Below, piece by piece: positions 36,878 to 45,769 of a stretch of 64,000 nucleotides of DNA. How positions within the stretch are numbered: the first letter of the stretch is position 1; every line of letters starts with the position of its first letter. The stretch covers positions 558,001 to 622,000 of the forward strand of contig NZ_QUMT01000003.1 of assembly GCF_003387155.1 (NCBI RefSeq), written 5' to 3'. The notes beneath the pieces were generated by a model. The model worked only from the letters and a program-made list of their open reading frames with translations, made no database searches and had not been told where the DNA came from. The translations under genes were made by a program, and so were the position numbers. Source of the stretch: Roseateles depolymerans. Its GTDB lineage: Bacteria; Pseudomonadota; Gammaproteobacteria; Burkholderiales; Burkholderiaceae_C.

Positions 36878-37573
36878 ATGCAGACCCCGTCCCTGGCAAC
36901 GCCCTCACCACGGCCCGACGCGGACACCCCGAATCCGCTGCTCTACACCTTCCGCCGCTGCCCCTACGCCATGCGTGCACGGATGGCGCTGCTGCAAGCC
37001 GGCTGCGTCTTCGATGCGGTGGAGGTCAGCCTGCGCGACAAGCCCGCCAGCCTGCTGGCCTTGTCCCCCAAAGCGACCGTGCCGGTGCTGCAGTTGCCCG
37101 ATGGCCGCGTGATCGAGGAGAGCTGGGACATCATGCGCTGGGCACTATCTTCGGAGGATGCCCAGGGCTGGTGGACGCGGGCGCAATCCCCGGACAACCT
37201 GGAGGCGCTGCAGCGCAACGACGGTGACTTCAAACACCACCTTGACCGCTGGAAGTACCCGCAGCGCTTTCCGGGCGACGCCGTCACGCCGGACGCCCAC
37301 CGCGACCGGGCCGTTGATGTGCTGTTGCGGCCGCTGGACGAGCGCCTTCGCACCGCGCCGTTTCTCGGTGGCGCGGATCCCTGCGCGACCGACCTGGCGC
37401 TGTTCCCATTCGTCCGCCAGTTCGCGGCCGTGGCGCCAGCCTGGTTCGCAACGCTGGACTTGCCGGCGCTCCCGTCCTGGCTGGACGGCTGGCTGGGTCA
37501 TCCGCTGTTCATCGCCTGCATGCACAAGCTGCCGGCCGAAGGAGTGAGCCGCTTCCCCCCTCTTGAGCCGTAA
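36878..37573 (+). CDS. Glutathione S-transferase-like protein (glutaredoxin-2/YibF type)
   Basis: This is a 231-residue protein. A thioredoxin-like N-terminal domain with 'LYTFRRCPYAMRARMAL' and 'KATVPVLQLPDGRVIEES' is followed by an all-helical C-terminal domain ending with 'ATDLALFPFVRQFA' and 'LPSWLDGWLGHPLF'. The C-P-Y-A motif has the active Cys of GST/Grx2 proteins. The start is uncertain: a strong GGAGGAG lies 20 bases before the chosen ATG, and an earlier ATG at 36839 precedes it. It lies alone between divergent and convergent genes. Confidence 0.85.
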   Translation: MQTPSLATPSPRPDADTPNPLLYTFRRCPYAMRARMALLQAGCVFDAVEVSLRDKPASLLALSPKATVPVLQLPDGRVIEESWDIMRWALSSEDAQGWWTRAQSPDNLEALQRNDGDFKHHLDRWKYPQRFPGDAVTPDAHRDRAVDVLLRPLDERLRTAPFLGGADPCATDLALFPFVRQFAAVAPAWFATLDLPALPSWLDGWLGHPLFIACMHKLPAEGVSRFPPLEP

Positions 37574-37674
37574 GGGACGAACAGGCATGACAACGGGCAT
37601 GACAACGGCCACTTCACCAAGGGCCCACCGGGGCCCGCCCGATGGGCACAGCCCCTCCCCGCTCGGCCTTGTCG

Positions 37675-39102
37675 TCAGCTCACCTGCTCAAACGCATCCC
37701 GCGTCAGGTTCTCGGGCCCGCCTTCCGCGCGGCACGCCACATCGTCTTCGATCCGCACCCCGCCAAAGGCACTGAGGTGCTTCACCAGCGCCCAATCCAC
37801 CTGGGCCGCCGCGGGCGTGGCGCGCAGTTTCTCCAGCAGCATCGGAATGAAATACAGCCCCGGCTCGATGGTCACCACCATGCCCGACTGCAGCACGCGC
37901 GTCAGCCGCAGATAGGGGTGGCCTTCCGGCTTCGGCAGCGTGCCGCCCTCTTCATCCTTCATGAAGCCGCCGATGTCATGCACCTGCAGGCCCAGCAGAT
38001 GGCCGATGCCATGCGGCAGGAAGGTGCTGGTGACACGCTGGGCCAGCATCGCCTCTTCGTCCATCTTCACGATGCCCACCTCGCGCAGCACATGCGCGCA
38101 TTCCGCGTGGGCCGCGAGGTGGATGTCACGATAGTCCGTGCCCGCACGCACCCGGTCCACCAGCCGCAGCTGCGACGCTTCCATCGCATCCAGCAAGGCC
38201 TGGAAGGTCGCATCGCCATTGCCGGTCGTGCGGGTGATGTCCGAGGCATACCCGCAGCTGTGCGCCCCGGCATCCACCAGCAGCGACAGCGACTGTGCCG
38301 GCGCCACCACATCCTGGTACTGATAGTGCAGCACCGCGCAGTGCTCATTGAGCGCGACGATGTTGCCGTACGGCAGATCTCGCTCGGCCATGCCGACGGC
38401 GGTCAGGTAAGCGCGGTGCACCTCGGCTTCCGAGGCCCCCTCGCGGAAGGCACGCTGGGTCGCCAGGTGCCCCTTGGCGCCCAGCACCGAAGCCTCCCGC
38501 ATGCGCAGCAGTTCGTAAGGCGTCTTGACGGCGCGGGCATAGTGCAGCGCATTCAGCACCGCCGGCGGATTGTTGGGCACCAGCTCGCCCAGGGCGGCAT
38601 CGGCTTCTCCGATCACCGCTAGGCGCCCCGGCACCTGCAGGTGCGGCAGCGCGTCCTCGGCACGGCGCACGATGATCAGCTCGAAGTGCTCCACCCAGAA
38701 GCCGCTGGGCGCCGCGGGCGGTACATGCCAGTAGTCCTCGGGCTGGCAATACACGAGGCGCGGCTTGTGGCCGGGGCGGATCACCAGCCAGCTGTCCGGA
38801 TGCTGCACCAGCGGCACCCACAGCTTGAAATGCGGATTGGGCTGGAAGACGTAGGGCCGGTCATCCAGGAAAGCGAATTTCTCGACGCCAGACGCAATCA
38901 CCAGCGCATCAAAGCCGCCGCGCTGCAGCGCATGCTCGCTGCGTCGCTGCTGCTCCGCGAGGTGGTCGGCGTACAGCGCCGACAGGGAGGCGGAACGGGA
39001 CGCGGACCCGGCGGCGGCTGTCACGCTGGAAGCGTCAGCGGCGACGGGAACGGCGGATGCGGCAGAGGCGCCGGAGAGGGAATGAGATGTGGCGAGCGTC
39101 AT
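37675..39102 (-). CDS. pepQ: Xaa-Pro dipeptidase (prolidase)
   Basis: This is a 475-residue M24-family metallopeptidase. The metal ligands are visible: Asp in 'LLVDAGAHSCGYASDITRT' (two Asp), His in 'FLPHGIGHLLG', Glu in 'VVTIEPGLYF' and Glu in 'GGVRIEDD'. These match bacterial PepQ, which cleaves X-Pro dipeptides and some organophosphate esters. The first 35 residues are a Ser/Ala-rich extension with no family match, so the real start may lie further in. Its start overlaps the stop of the upstream 5-formyl-THF cyclo-ligase by four bases (ATGA). Confidence 0.93.
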   Translation of the reverse strand: MTLATSHSLSGASAASAVPVAADASSVTAAAGSASRSASLSALYADHLAEQQRRSEHALQRGGFDALVIASGVEKFAFLDDRPYVFQPNPHFKLWVPLVQHPDSWLVIRPGHKPRLVYCQPEDYWHVPPAAPSGFWVEHFELIIVRRAEDALPHLQVPGRLAVIGEADAALGELVPNNPPAVLNALHYARAVKTPYELLRMREASVLGAKGHLATQRAFREGASEAEVHRAYLTAVGMAERDLPYGNIVALNEHCAVLHYQYQDVVAPAQSLSLLVDAGAHSCGYASDITRTTGNGDATFQALLDAMEASQLRLVDRVRAGTDYRDIHLAAHAECAHVLREVGIVKMDEEAMLAQRVTSTFLPHGIGHLLGLQVHDIGGFMKDEEGGTLPKPEGHPYLRLTRVLQSGMVVTIEPGLYFIPMLLEKLRATPAAAQVDWALVKHLSAFGGVRIEDDVACRAEGGPENLTRDAFEQVS

Positions 39103-39827
39103 GCGCGAGGATTCTCCCAGACCAGGCCCATGTCGGTCAGCATGGCATCCAGCCGGACATCGTTCGGAAGGGCGGACAGCGCCGGCTGGAAGCCGTGGCT
39201 GTAGCCCAGGCCCACCACCAGCGGCCGCGGTTCAATGCGCGCGATGGTGCGCTTCATGAAGCCGCCGCCGTAGCCCAGCCGGATGCCCCCCGGGCCATAC
39301 CCCAGGCAAGGCAGCAACAGCAGTTGCGGTTCAAAGGCTTCGGTGTCCTTGGGTTTGGTGATGCCGGTGCCGTCTTCTTCCATCGGGCAGCCGGGGTACC
39401 AGATGTGAAAACGCAGCCGCTGCTCATCCCGGTCCACCACCGGCAGTCCGATGCGGCGCTGCGCATCCACCTCGCTCCAGCGGTAGAGCGCAGGCATGGG
39501 GTCGAATTCCCCCTTGATCGGCCAATAGGCGGCGATGCGGGACTCCTTGCGGGCCACCAGCCACACCCGCAGCACCCGTTGCAGTTGCTCCGACAGATGC
39601 AGGCGGCCGGGCAGGTCCAGGCGTTCCTGGATCAGTTGGTCCCGCAGGGCTCGGCGCTCGGCCAGGGCCTCGGGGGAAGCGCCTGCGCCGGGGTCCGGGG
39701 GCACGTCCTGCAACTGGCGTGGCGATTGTTCCGGTGTGCCGCTTGGTGTGGCACTTGGAGTCTGATCCGGCTGGGGGCCCGGCTTGTGGTCCGGCTTATG
39801 GTCCGGCGTCGTGTCCTGAGAATCCAT
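39099..39827 (-). CDS. 5-formyltetrahydrofolate cyclo-ligase (copy 1)
   Basis: This is a 242-residue protein. From about residue 50 it matches the family: 'RRALRDQLIQERL', 'IAAYWPIKGEFDP', 'LLLLPCLGYGPGGIRLGYGGGFMKRT' split around the G-Y-G-G-G-F/Y nucleotide loop. The enzyme converts 5-formyl-THF to methenyl-THF using ATP. The first 45 residues are Pro/Asp/Lys/Gln-rich with repeated 'DHKPDHKPG' units; translation may start at a downstream GTG near 39704. A second copy lies at 41905. It is translationally coupled to pepQ. Confidence 0.85.
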   Translation of the reverse strand: MDSQDTTPDHKPDHKPGPQPDQTPSATPSGTPEQSPRQLQDVPPDPGAGASPEALAERRALRDQLIQERLDLPGRLHLSEQLQRVLRVWLVARKESRIAAYWPIKGEFDPMPALYRWSEVDAQRRIGLPVVDRDEQRLRFHIWYPGCPMEEDGTGITKPKDTEAFEPQLLLLPCLGYGPGGIRLGYGGGFMKRTIARIEPRPLVVGLGYSHGFQPALSALPNDVRLDAMLTDMGLVWENPRA

Positions 39828-39910
39828 CCCGCTCCCGATGTCCCGGACCCCGTGGTCCCGGCTGCGTTGATTGTGGCCGTCCAGCGTGGGCCGCGCTAGA
39901 GTGGGCCCCC

Positions 39911-40420
39911 ATGGGAACGACTCGTCCAGACAACGGCTTTGTGGCGCACTGCATGGAATTGCTGGCGGTGCTGGGCCCGATCCGCGCCAAGCGCATGTTC
40001 GGCGGTCACGGCCTCTACGCCGACGACATCTTTGTCGCCATCATCACCGGTGACCAGCTCTATCTGAAGACCGACGACCAGACCCGGCCGCGCTTCGAAG
40101 CGGCCGGCTGCGCGGAGTTCCGCTATGACCGGCGGGCGAAGGATGGATCGGTCACCACGGCGTCGCTGGGCTACTACCAGCCGCCGGAAGAGGCGCTGGA
40201 GTCGGCGGCGCTGATGGCGCCATGGGCGAGGCTGTCGATGGAAGCAGCGCTGCGGTCGGCCAATGCCAAACCCAAGCCCAAGCCCACGCCTAAGGCCAAA
40301 GCCAAGCCCAAGCCACCAGCGGCCGAGAAATCGCCCGTGGCACTCAAGCCGTCGTCGGGCGCGGCAGCAACGTCAGCAGCCGGTTCGAGATCCGCGTCGA
40401 AAGGCCAGAAACTCCGCTGA
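39911..40420 (+). CDS. TfoX/Sxy N-terminal domain protein
   Basis: This is a 169-residue protein. Residues about 8-105 match the TfoX N-terminal domain: 'CMELLAVLGPIRAKRMFGGH', 'GLYADDIFVAII', 'YLKTDD' and 'LGYYQPPEEALES'. The TfoX C-terminal domain is absent, and the tail is a Lys/Pro/Ala-rich stretch ('KPKPKPTPKAKAKPKP'), perhaps nucleic-acid-binding. Sxy/TfoX proteins regulate competence; the single-domain forms are uncharacterised. The last 77 bases overlap the convergent DUF2917 gene, so the tail may be partly a by-product of that overlap. Confidence 0.85.
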   Translation: MGTTRPDNGFVAHCMELLAVLGPIRAKRMFGGHGLYADDIFVAIITGDQLYLKTDDQTRPRFEAAGCAEFRYDRRAKDGSVTTASLGYYQPPEEALESAALMAPWARLSMEAALRSANAKPKPKPTPKAKAKPKPPAAEKSPVALKPSSGAAATSAAGSRSASKGQKLR

Positions 40421-40727
40421 CCGAATTCGCGCCACGGCGGCTGGCGCACGCCTGCGGCGGCACCAGCAGCTGAAACCGCGCCTGCGGCCAGGCTTCGATC
40501 ACCAGTTCGGCGCCGTTCGGCAGGTCCAACGCATCCCCGGCTTCCAGCCAGTAATCGTCGGACGGCAGGTCCAGCGCGCCGCGCTGGGTCACCCACACGC
40601 GCCCTTCCAGCACCCGCAGTTCCCGCTGGCCAGGACCGATCGGCAGCCGCATGGCTTCTCCGGCTTGCAAATCCCAGGCGCCATCCCGACGGGTCGGGTG
40701 GATTGATGACAAATTGGTTAAAGACAT
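40344..40727 (-). CDS. DUF2917 domain protein
   Basis: This 127-residue cupin-like small protein has 'LQAGEAMRLPIGPGQRELRV', 'GRVWVTQRG' and 'DYWLEAGDALDLP', the pattern of DUF2917. In Burkholderiales it is nearly always divergent from a LysR/GcvA-like regulator, as here (gene at 40855). GGGAG lies six bases before the ATG at 40727. The 3' part overlaps the convergent TfoX gene by 77 bases. Function is unknown. Confidence 0.8.
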   Translation of the reverse strand: MSLTNLSSIHPTRRDGAWDLQAGEAMRLPIGPGQRELRVLEGRVWVTQRGALDLPSDDYWLEAGDALDLPNGAELVIEAWPQARFQLLVPPQACASRRGANSVSGVSGLSTRISNRLLTLLPRPTTA

Positions 40728-40854
40728 GATGTACTCCCATCGCCCCCCGACGCCCGCCAGATTGGGCTTCATCCTCGAAGGCATGGTGGCATCCTAGGGT
40801 TGCCCCGGGGCGCGGTCCAATGAGAGTTGGGCTTCGGATTGATAGCATTTGCGC

Positions 40855-41844
40855 ATGAATACCCCCCGCCACCGTCCCCTGAGCATCGGCCCGCTGCGTG
40901 CGTTTGAAGCGGTGGCCCGGCGGCTCAGTTTCAGCGGGGCGGCGGAGGAGCTGTTCCTGACCCAGTCCGCGGTCAGCCGGCAAATCCGCGCGCTGGAAGA
41001 GGAACTGGGCACGACGCTCTTCCAGCGCGGCACCCGGCATGTGGCGCTGACCGCTGACGGCCAATTGCTGCAAAGCACGGTGGCGCCGCTGCTGGAGCGG
41101 CTGGACGGCACGGTGCGGCAGATGCGCCAGACGCGCGGCCGCCGGGTGGTGAACGTGACCACCTTTGCCTCGTTCGCCTCCCTGTGGCTGATCCCCCGGC
41201 TGGAGGCCTTCCAGCGGGACCATCCGGACATGGACATCCGCGTCTCCGCCCACGATCAACTGGTGGACCTGGAAGACAGCGAAATCGACATCGCCCTGCG
41301 CTATTGCCCGCCGCGCGGCGTGCCGCCGACGGCGCAGCGGCTCTTCGGCGAAGTGCTGACGCCGGTGGTCAGCCCGTGGATGGCCGGTCAGGCCGCGTCG
41401 GGCCAGGCGCCGCCCCTGAGCACCGCCGCTGACCTGCGTCACCACACCCTGGCGGAGGAGGACGACCAGCGCCCCAGCGGCCTGTTCCTGAGCTGGCGTC
41501 GCTGGCTGGCCGAGCGGGGACTGCCGGACCTGCAGCCGCGCCGCTGGATGTATCTGAATTTCACCTACCAGCAGGTGCAGGCGGCGGTGTCCGGCCAGGC
41601 GGTAGCGCTGGCGCGGTTGCCGCTGGTGGCCGAGGCGCTGCAACGCGGGGAGCTGGCTGAACCCTTTGGAGAGACGGGGCGCATGAGCGCGCCGACGGTC
41701 TACTGGCTGATGCTGTCCCGGCAAGGCCGGGCCCGCGCGGAGGTGATGGAGTTTGCGCAGTGGATCCTGGAGCAGGCGGCGGGCACGCGCAGCGCCATCG
41801 GCGAAGGGGAGCCGCCCAAGGCGGCGCCTTTCAGCGGCGACTGA
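40855..41844 (+). CDS. LysR-family regulator, GcvA-like
   Basis: This is a 329-residue regulator. Its HTH reads 'LRAFEAVARRLSFSGAAEEL', then 'TQSAVSRQIRALEEELG' and 'LFQRGTRHVALTADG'. The effector domain has 'VNVTTFASFASLWLIPRLEAF' and 'DIDIALRY'-like segments typical of GcvA-type regulators. It is divergent from DUF2917, and the 127-base gap contains two direct TTGGGCTTC repeats (40762 and 40827). It probably controls the DUF2917 gene. Confidence 0.92.
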   Translation: MNTPRHRPLSIGPLRAFEAVARRLSFSGAAEELFLTQSAVSRQIRALEEELGTTLFQRGTRHVALTADGQLLQSTVAPLLERLDGTVRQMRQTRGRRVVNVTTFASFASLWLIPRLEAFQRDHPDMDIRVSAHDQLVDLEDSEIDIALRYCPPRGVPPTAQRLFGEVLTPVVSPWMAGQAASGQAPPLSTAADLRHHTLAEEDDQRPSGLFLSWRRWLAERGLPDLQPRRWMYLNFTYQQVQAAVSGQAVALARLPLVAEALQRGELAEPFGETGRMSAPTVYWLMLSRQGRARAEVMEFAQWILEQAAGTRSAIGEGEPPKAAPFSGD

Positions 41845-41904
41845 GCGCACCCCTCCTGCGGCGGCCCGTGGCCGGCGCTGGCCCCTGGCCCGATCAGGGC
41901 GCGA

Positions 41905-42501
41905 TCAGGGCGCGATGATCTCGATTTCCGTCAGCACGATGGTCAACGGCTGGTCATGCGGCTGCACCTCGAACGGCACCTCGCAGCAGGCCCAGCCCAG
42001 CCCGATGGTGGTGACACCGGGATGTTCTTCCAGCCATCGGTCGAAATAACCGCCCCCGTAGCCGAGCCGGTAGCCCTCGCGGGTGAAACCCAGGCACGGC
42101 ACCAGCAGCACTTCAGGCACCATCACGGCGCCGTTGGCGGTCGGAATGTCGCATTCATCGCGGCGGGTGGGCGCGCTGCCGTCCCAGCGGTGAAAACTCA
42201 TGCTCGCCGGTCCCTGGTTCGGTCCCGCCTTTCGGGCGAACGGGAGCGCCAGTTGCAAGGTTGCATCGAGTTTGTGGGCCAGAGCCCAGTCCGCTGCGTT
42301 AAATTCACCGTCCAGGGCCCAGTACAGCCCCAGGCTCATTGGCTCCAGTTGCTGCAGCAGGCCTTGGAGCTGTTCACCCAGCCGGTTCTCCGCAAGGCGG
42401 GCGTCGGGGCTGGCCCACCATTCCTGGCGACGCGCCCGCAAGGCGCGTCGCAGCTCGTTTCTCTCATGGGGCCAGGTGTTGTCCGTGGGGGAGGCATTCA
42501 T
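41905..42501 (-). CDS. 5-formyltetrahydrofolate cyclo-ligase (copy 2)
   Basis: This 198-residue protein is close to the normal family length. It shows 'RNELRRALRARRQEW', 'LGLYWALDGEFNAADW', 'VPEVLLVPCLGFTREGYRLG' and 'YGGGYFDRWLEEHPG', the complete ATP/substrate loop. It is the better candidate for the housekeeping enzyme; the copy at 39099 has a diverged 'GGGFMKR' loop and a long extension. Its start lies 11 bases from the divergent lytic transglycosylase gene. Confidence 0.93.
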   Translation of the reverse strand: MNASPTDNTWPHERNELRRALRARRQEWWASPDARLAENRLGEQLQGLLQQLEPMSLGLYWALDGEFNAADWALAHKLDATLQLALPFARKAGPNQGPASMSFHRWDGSAPTRRDECDIPTANGAVMVPEVLLVPCLGFTREGYRLGYGGGYFDRWLEEHPGVTTIGLGWACCEVPFEVQPHDQPLTIVLTEIEIIAP

Positions 42502-42512
42502 CGCAGTACGGC

Positions 42513-44573
42513 ATGAAGTTCGCTCGGATCACTGTAACCGCCCTGGCGCTTGGCGCCATCGGCCTGTCGCCGCTTCCTTCCATCGCGCAGGCGCCCACGC
42601 CCTTTGCGGTGGTCCCCAATCCGCCGCCGCCCAATGCCGACCTGGTGCTGGACGCGCGCGATGCCTGGCAAAAGCGCGACCGCGCCCGGCTGGCCGCCGA
42701 CCGCCAGGCCGCCCTGGACCAGCAGCATCCGCTGGCCCCCTGGTTCGACTACTGGGACCTCAACAGCCGTCTGTCCGAAGCCACCCAGCCTGAGGTCAGC
42801 GCGTTTTATGCGCGCTGGCCCGGCAGTTACGTGGAAGACCGGCTGCGCAATGACTGGCTGCTGGAGCTGGGCCACCGCCGCGACTGGGCCAACTTCCGGC
42901 GCGACCATGCCAGCTACAAGATGCAGGACGACCGGGAAGTCGTCTGTTATGCGCTGCTGGCCGACCCGGCCCTGGAGCGCAGCAAGGAACTGCGCGAGCA
43001 GGCCCGCAGCGCCTGGCTCAATCAGCGCGACAGCGACGAAGGCTGCCATCTGCTGGCCACCACGCTGCTGGAGACCGGCAAGCTCAAGGACACCGACGTC
43101 TGGCTGAAGATGCGCCAAGCGGTCGAGGCCAACCGGCCGCGGGTCATCAAGCAGGTCAGCGGTCTGTTGACCAAGGCCGAGACCCAGTCCCTGACCGAAC
43201 TCATGGACAAGCCCGACCGCTATCTCAAGCGCAAGGGCGCCGCCCGGCCGCGTGCGCAGGCGGAACTGACCGCCCTGGCACTGCAGCGCCTGGCGGTGCA
43301 GGACCCGTCCACCGCCACCGACGACGTGCAGGCCTGGGCCGCCCGCCTGCCCACCGACCTGGCCGCCTGGGTGTGGGTGCAGTTGGGCCGTCAGGCCGCG
43401 CTGCGCCAGCAGGAAGTGGCCAGCGATCGTTTCGATCGTGCCCTGCGCCTGCAGGCCCGGGCCGGTGTGCCGATGGAATGGAGCGACGACACCCTCAGCT
43501 GGATTGCCCGGGCCGCCCTGCGCGCGGACGGCGGCAACGGCCGGCCGGAGCAGTTGCTGGAGGCCATCGCCCTGATGAAGCCGTCGGAGCAGCGCGATGC
43601 CGCGTGGGTGTACTGGAAGGCCAAGGCCCAGCAGACGCTGGCCGCCAAGGGCCCCGCCGGCGACGCCCAGCGCAAGGAAGCCCTGGACGCGCTGCGCGGC
43701 CTGGCCTCTCCCCTGCACTACTACGGCAAGCTCGCCGCTGATGAACTGCGGCTGCGTCTGCCGCTGCCGCCCCAGCCGGCCGACCTCACGCCGCAGGAGC
43801 GTGCGGCGGCCCTGTCGATGCCGGGGGTGTCGCGGGCGATGCAACTGCTGGCCGTGGGCCTGCGCAGCGAAGGCCAGCGCGAATGGAACTTCACCATGCG
43901 CGGTCTGGGCGACCGGGAGCTGCTGGCCGTCGCCCAGGCGGCCTGTGAGCGCGAACTGTGGGAACGCTGCATCTCCACCAGTGAACGCACTCGCCAGGAG
44001 ATCGACCTCAACACCCGCTATCCCATGCCCTACCGCGCCGATGTGTTCCGCACCGCCGCCGCGTCGGGGCTGGACCCGACCTATGTCTACGGCCTGATCC
44101 GCCAGGAATCGCGCTTCATGATGGATGCCCGCTCGCATGTCGGCGCCTCCGGCCTGATGCAGGTGATGCCGGCCACCGCCAAGTGGACCGCCAAGAAGTT
44201 GGGCCTGGACGTGAAGCCGGAGATGCTGCACGACCGGGACGTGAATCTGCGCCTGGGCACTGGCTACCTGAAGCTGGTGCTGGACAGCTTCGACGGCTCG
44301 CAGGCCATGGCGGCGGCGGCCTACAACGCGGGCCCCAACCGGCCGCGGCGCTGGCGGGAAGGCTCGACGCTGGATGCCGCCATCTGGACCGAGAACATCC
44401 CCATCAACGAGACCCGGGACTACGTGCGCAAGGTGCTGTCCAACGCCACGGTTTATGCCCAGCTGATGGGCCGTGAGGGCGGCACGCAGCTGCGCGAACG
44501 CCTGGGCCGCGTCATCGGGCCTGCCGGCACCACGGCCGCCGTGGCCCAGGACCTGCCGGCCAACGGCAACTGA
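42513..44573 (+). CDS. slt: Soluble lytic murein transglycosylase
   Basis: This is a 686-residue periplasmic enzyme. A Sec signal peptide ('ALALGAIGLSPLPSIAQA') is followed by a long helical superhelical (U/L) region, then the catalytic SLT domain near residues 515-650. 'GLIRQESRFMMDARSHVGAS' carries the catalytic Glu, then 'GLMQVMPATAKW', 'NLRLGTGYL' and 'AAAYNAGPNRP'. It cleaves peptidoglycan to 1,6-anhydromuropeptides. It is divergent from the second cyclo-ligase with almost no spacer, so their promoters must overlap coding DNA. Confidence 0.95.
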   Translation: MKFARITVTALALGAIGLSPLPSIAQAPTPFAVVPNPPPPNADLVLDARDAWQKRDRARLAADRQAALDQQHPLAPWFDYWDLNSRLSEATQPEVSAFYARWPGSYVEDRLRNDWLLELGHRRDWANFRRDHASYKMQDDREVVCYALLADPALERSKELREQARSAWLNQRDSDEGCHLLATTLLETGKLKDTDVWLKMRQAVEANRPRVIKQVSGLLTKAETQSLTELMDKPDRYLKRKGAARPRAQAELTALALQRLAVQDPSTATDDVQAWAARLPTDLAAWVWVQLGRQAALRQQEVASDRFDRALRLQARAGVPMEWSDDTLSWIARAALRADGGNGRPEQLLEAIALMKPSEQRDAAWVYWKAKAQQTLAAKGPAGDAQRKEALDALRGLASPLHYYGKLAADELRLRLPLPPQPADLTPQERAAALSMPGVSRAMQLLAVGLRSEGQREWNFTMRGLGDRELLAVAQAACERELWERCISTSERTRQEIDLNTRYPMPYRADVFRTAAASGLDPTYVYGLIRQESRFMMDARSHVGASGLMQVMPATAKWTAKKLGLDVKPEMLHDRDVNLRLGTGYLKLVLDSFDGSQAMAAAAYNAGPNRPRRWREGSTLDAAIWTENIPINETRDYVRKVLSNATVYAQLMGREGGTQLRERLGRVIGPAGTTAAVAQDLPANGN

Positions 44574-44616
44574 CACCCCGCCCATCCCTCCTCCACCATC
44601 CCCCGGGAGCGCCTCC

Positions 44617-45330
44617 ATGAGCCTGACCCTGCTGATCGGCAACAAGAACTACTCGTCCTGGTCGATGCGCCCCTGGGTGCTGATGAAGGCGATGGAGATC
44701 CCCTTCGAGGAGCGGGCGCTGCGTTTCGATTTCACGCCGGACTCGGCCTTCTACAAGGAGGTTCGCGCCGTGGCGCCGACCGGCAAGGTGCCGGTGCTGG
44801 TGGAGGATGGCCTGGCGGTCTGGGACAGCCTGGCGATCGTCGAATACCTGGCGGAGCGTTTCCCGGACCGCGGCGTGTGGCCGACCGACCGGGCCCGGCG
44901 CGCCCGCGCACGCACGGTCTGCGCGGAGATGCACAGCGGCTTTGGCGCCTTGCGGTCCCACTGTCCGATGAACATTGATGCGGACCTACAGACGGTGGGC
45001 CCGCAACTGCTGGCCCGCGAACCCGCGCTACGTGCCGACCTGGAACGCATCGGCCAGTTGTGGACAGACACCCTGCAGGCCTGTGGCGGCCCCTTCCTCT
45101 TCGGCACCTTCAGCGCCGCGGACGCTTTCTTTGCGCCGGTGGTCATGCGCGTCACGCGCTATGGCCTGCCACTGCCCCCGCTCGCCCAGGCGTACGCTCA
45201 GCGCCTGGAGGCGACACCGGCCGTGCAGGACTGGGTCGCCGCGGCACTGGCGGAAAAGGATTTTTTGGACTTTGAAGAACCGTACCGGGACGTGAGCGGA
45301 CCGGTGCCGGTGCTCAAGCCGGTGATCTGA
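44617..45330 (+). CDS. Glutathione S-transferase family protein
   Basis: This is a 237-residue GST. The N-terminal thioredoxin fold reads 'LLIGNKNYSSWSMRPWVLMK' with Ser as likely catalytic residue and 'PTGKVPVLVEDGLAVWDSLA' as the glutathione-binding cis-Pro/Ser segment. The helical C-terminal domain has 'AADAFFAPVVMRVTRYGL'. CGGGAG lies about eight bases before the ATG. It follows slt by 43 bases and may be co-transcribed. Confidence 0.92.
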   Translation: MSLTLLIGNKNYSSWSMRPWVLMKAMEIPFEERALRFDFTPDSAFYKEVRAVAPTGKVPVLVEDGLAVWDSLAIVEYLAERFPDRGVWPTDRARRARARTVCAEMHSGFGALRSHCPMNIDADLQTVGPQLLAREPALRADLERIGQLWTDTLQACGGPFLFGTFSAADAFFAPVVMRVTRYGLPLPPLAQAYAQRLEATPAVQDWVAAALAEKDFLDFEEPYRDVSGPVPVLKPVI

Positions 45331-45402
45331 GGCGCAATCCGGCCTCAACAAGGGAAACAGACGGGCGCCAGGAACCCTGGCACCCGTCCGGCCGGGACGG
45401 CC

Positions 45403-45711
45403 TTAATCCTCGCGGCGGCGGCGGACGAGGAAGCCCATGGCCAGAAGGCCACCCAGCATCAACGCTTGCGTTTGCGATTCACTGCCCAGGGAGGGCAGCA
45501 ACGAATCCGCACCTTCCTGCTCATTAACATCCGGCAACTGGACCGGCTCAGACTGGCTACGCTGGACAAAACTGGACTCAGCCGCCACGGGCTCCGCAGG
45601 GAGCTGTGACAACCCGCGGACCGCCGAAGACAGCTTGGGTGGGACCTGCTGTTCCTTGGCGTGGGCGGCGAGACTCAGAAACACCAATCCGAGAGCGACG
45701 ACTACCTTCAT
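45403..45711 (-). CDS. Small exported protein with C-terminal membrane anchor (PEP-CTERM-like)
   Basis: This is a 102-residue protein. It has a short Sec signal ('VVVALGLVFLSLAAHA'), a Ser/Gln/Glu-rich middle, and a tail with 'LPSLGSE', a hydrophobic segment 'ALMLGGLLAMGFLV' and a closing 'RRRRED'. The tripartite tail (motif, transmembrane helix, Arg cluster) resembles PEP-CTERM sorting signals, but the V-P-E-P motif is replaced by L-P-S-L-G. It may be a variant sorting substrate or simply a tail-anchored protein. A 16-base palindrome lies about 60 bases upstream of its start. Confidence 0.65.
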   Translation of the reverse strand: MKVVVALGLVFLSLAAHAKEQQVPPKLSSAVRGLSQLPAEPVAAESSFVQRSQSEPVQLPDVNEQEGADSLLPSLGSESQTQALMLGGLLAMGFLVRRRRED

Positions 45712-45769
45712 TCATACACTCCCAACTGCTGGTCAACCTGCCTGGCTCGGTGTCTCTCTCGGCCCTTTG

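Noticed and set aside
40762-40835. Direct repeats TTGGGCTTC (40762 and 40827) as LysR binding sites
   Set aside because: They are not palindromic and lack the T-N11-A form; chance similarity in a GC-rich gap cannot be excluded.
42498-44645. 715-codon minus-strand frame antisense to the lytic transglycosylase
   Set aside because: It is a shadow of slt: no ribosome site, no recognisable domain, composition rich in Gly/Gln/His as expected from the complement of a high-GC gene.
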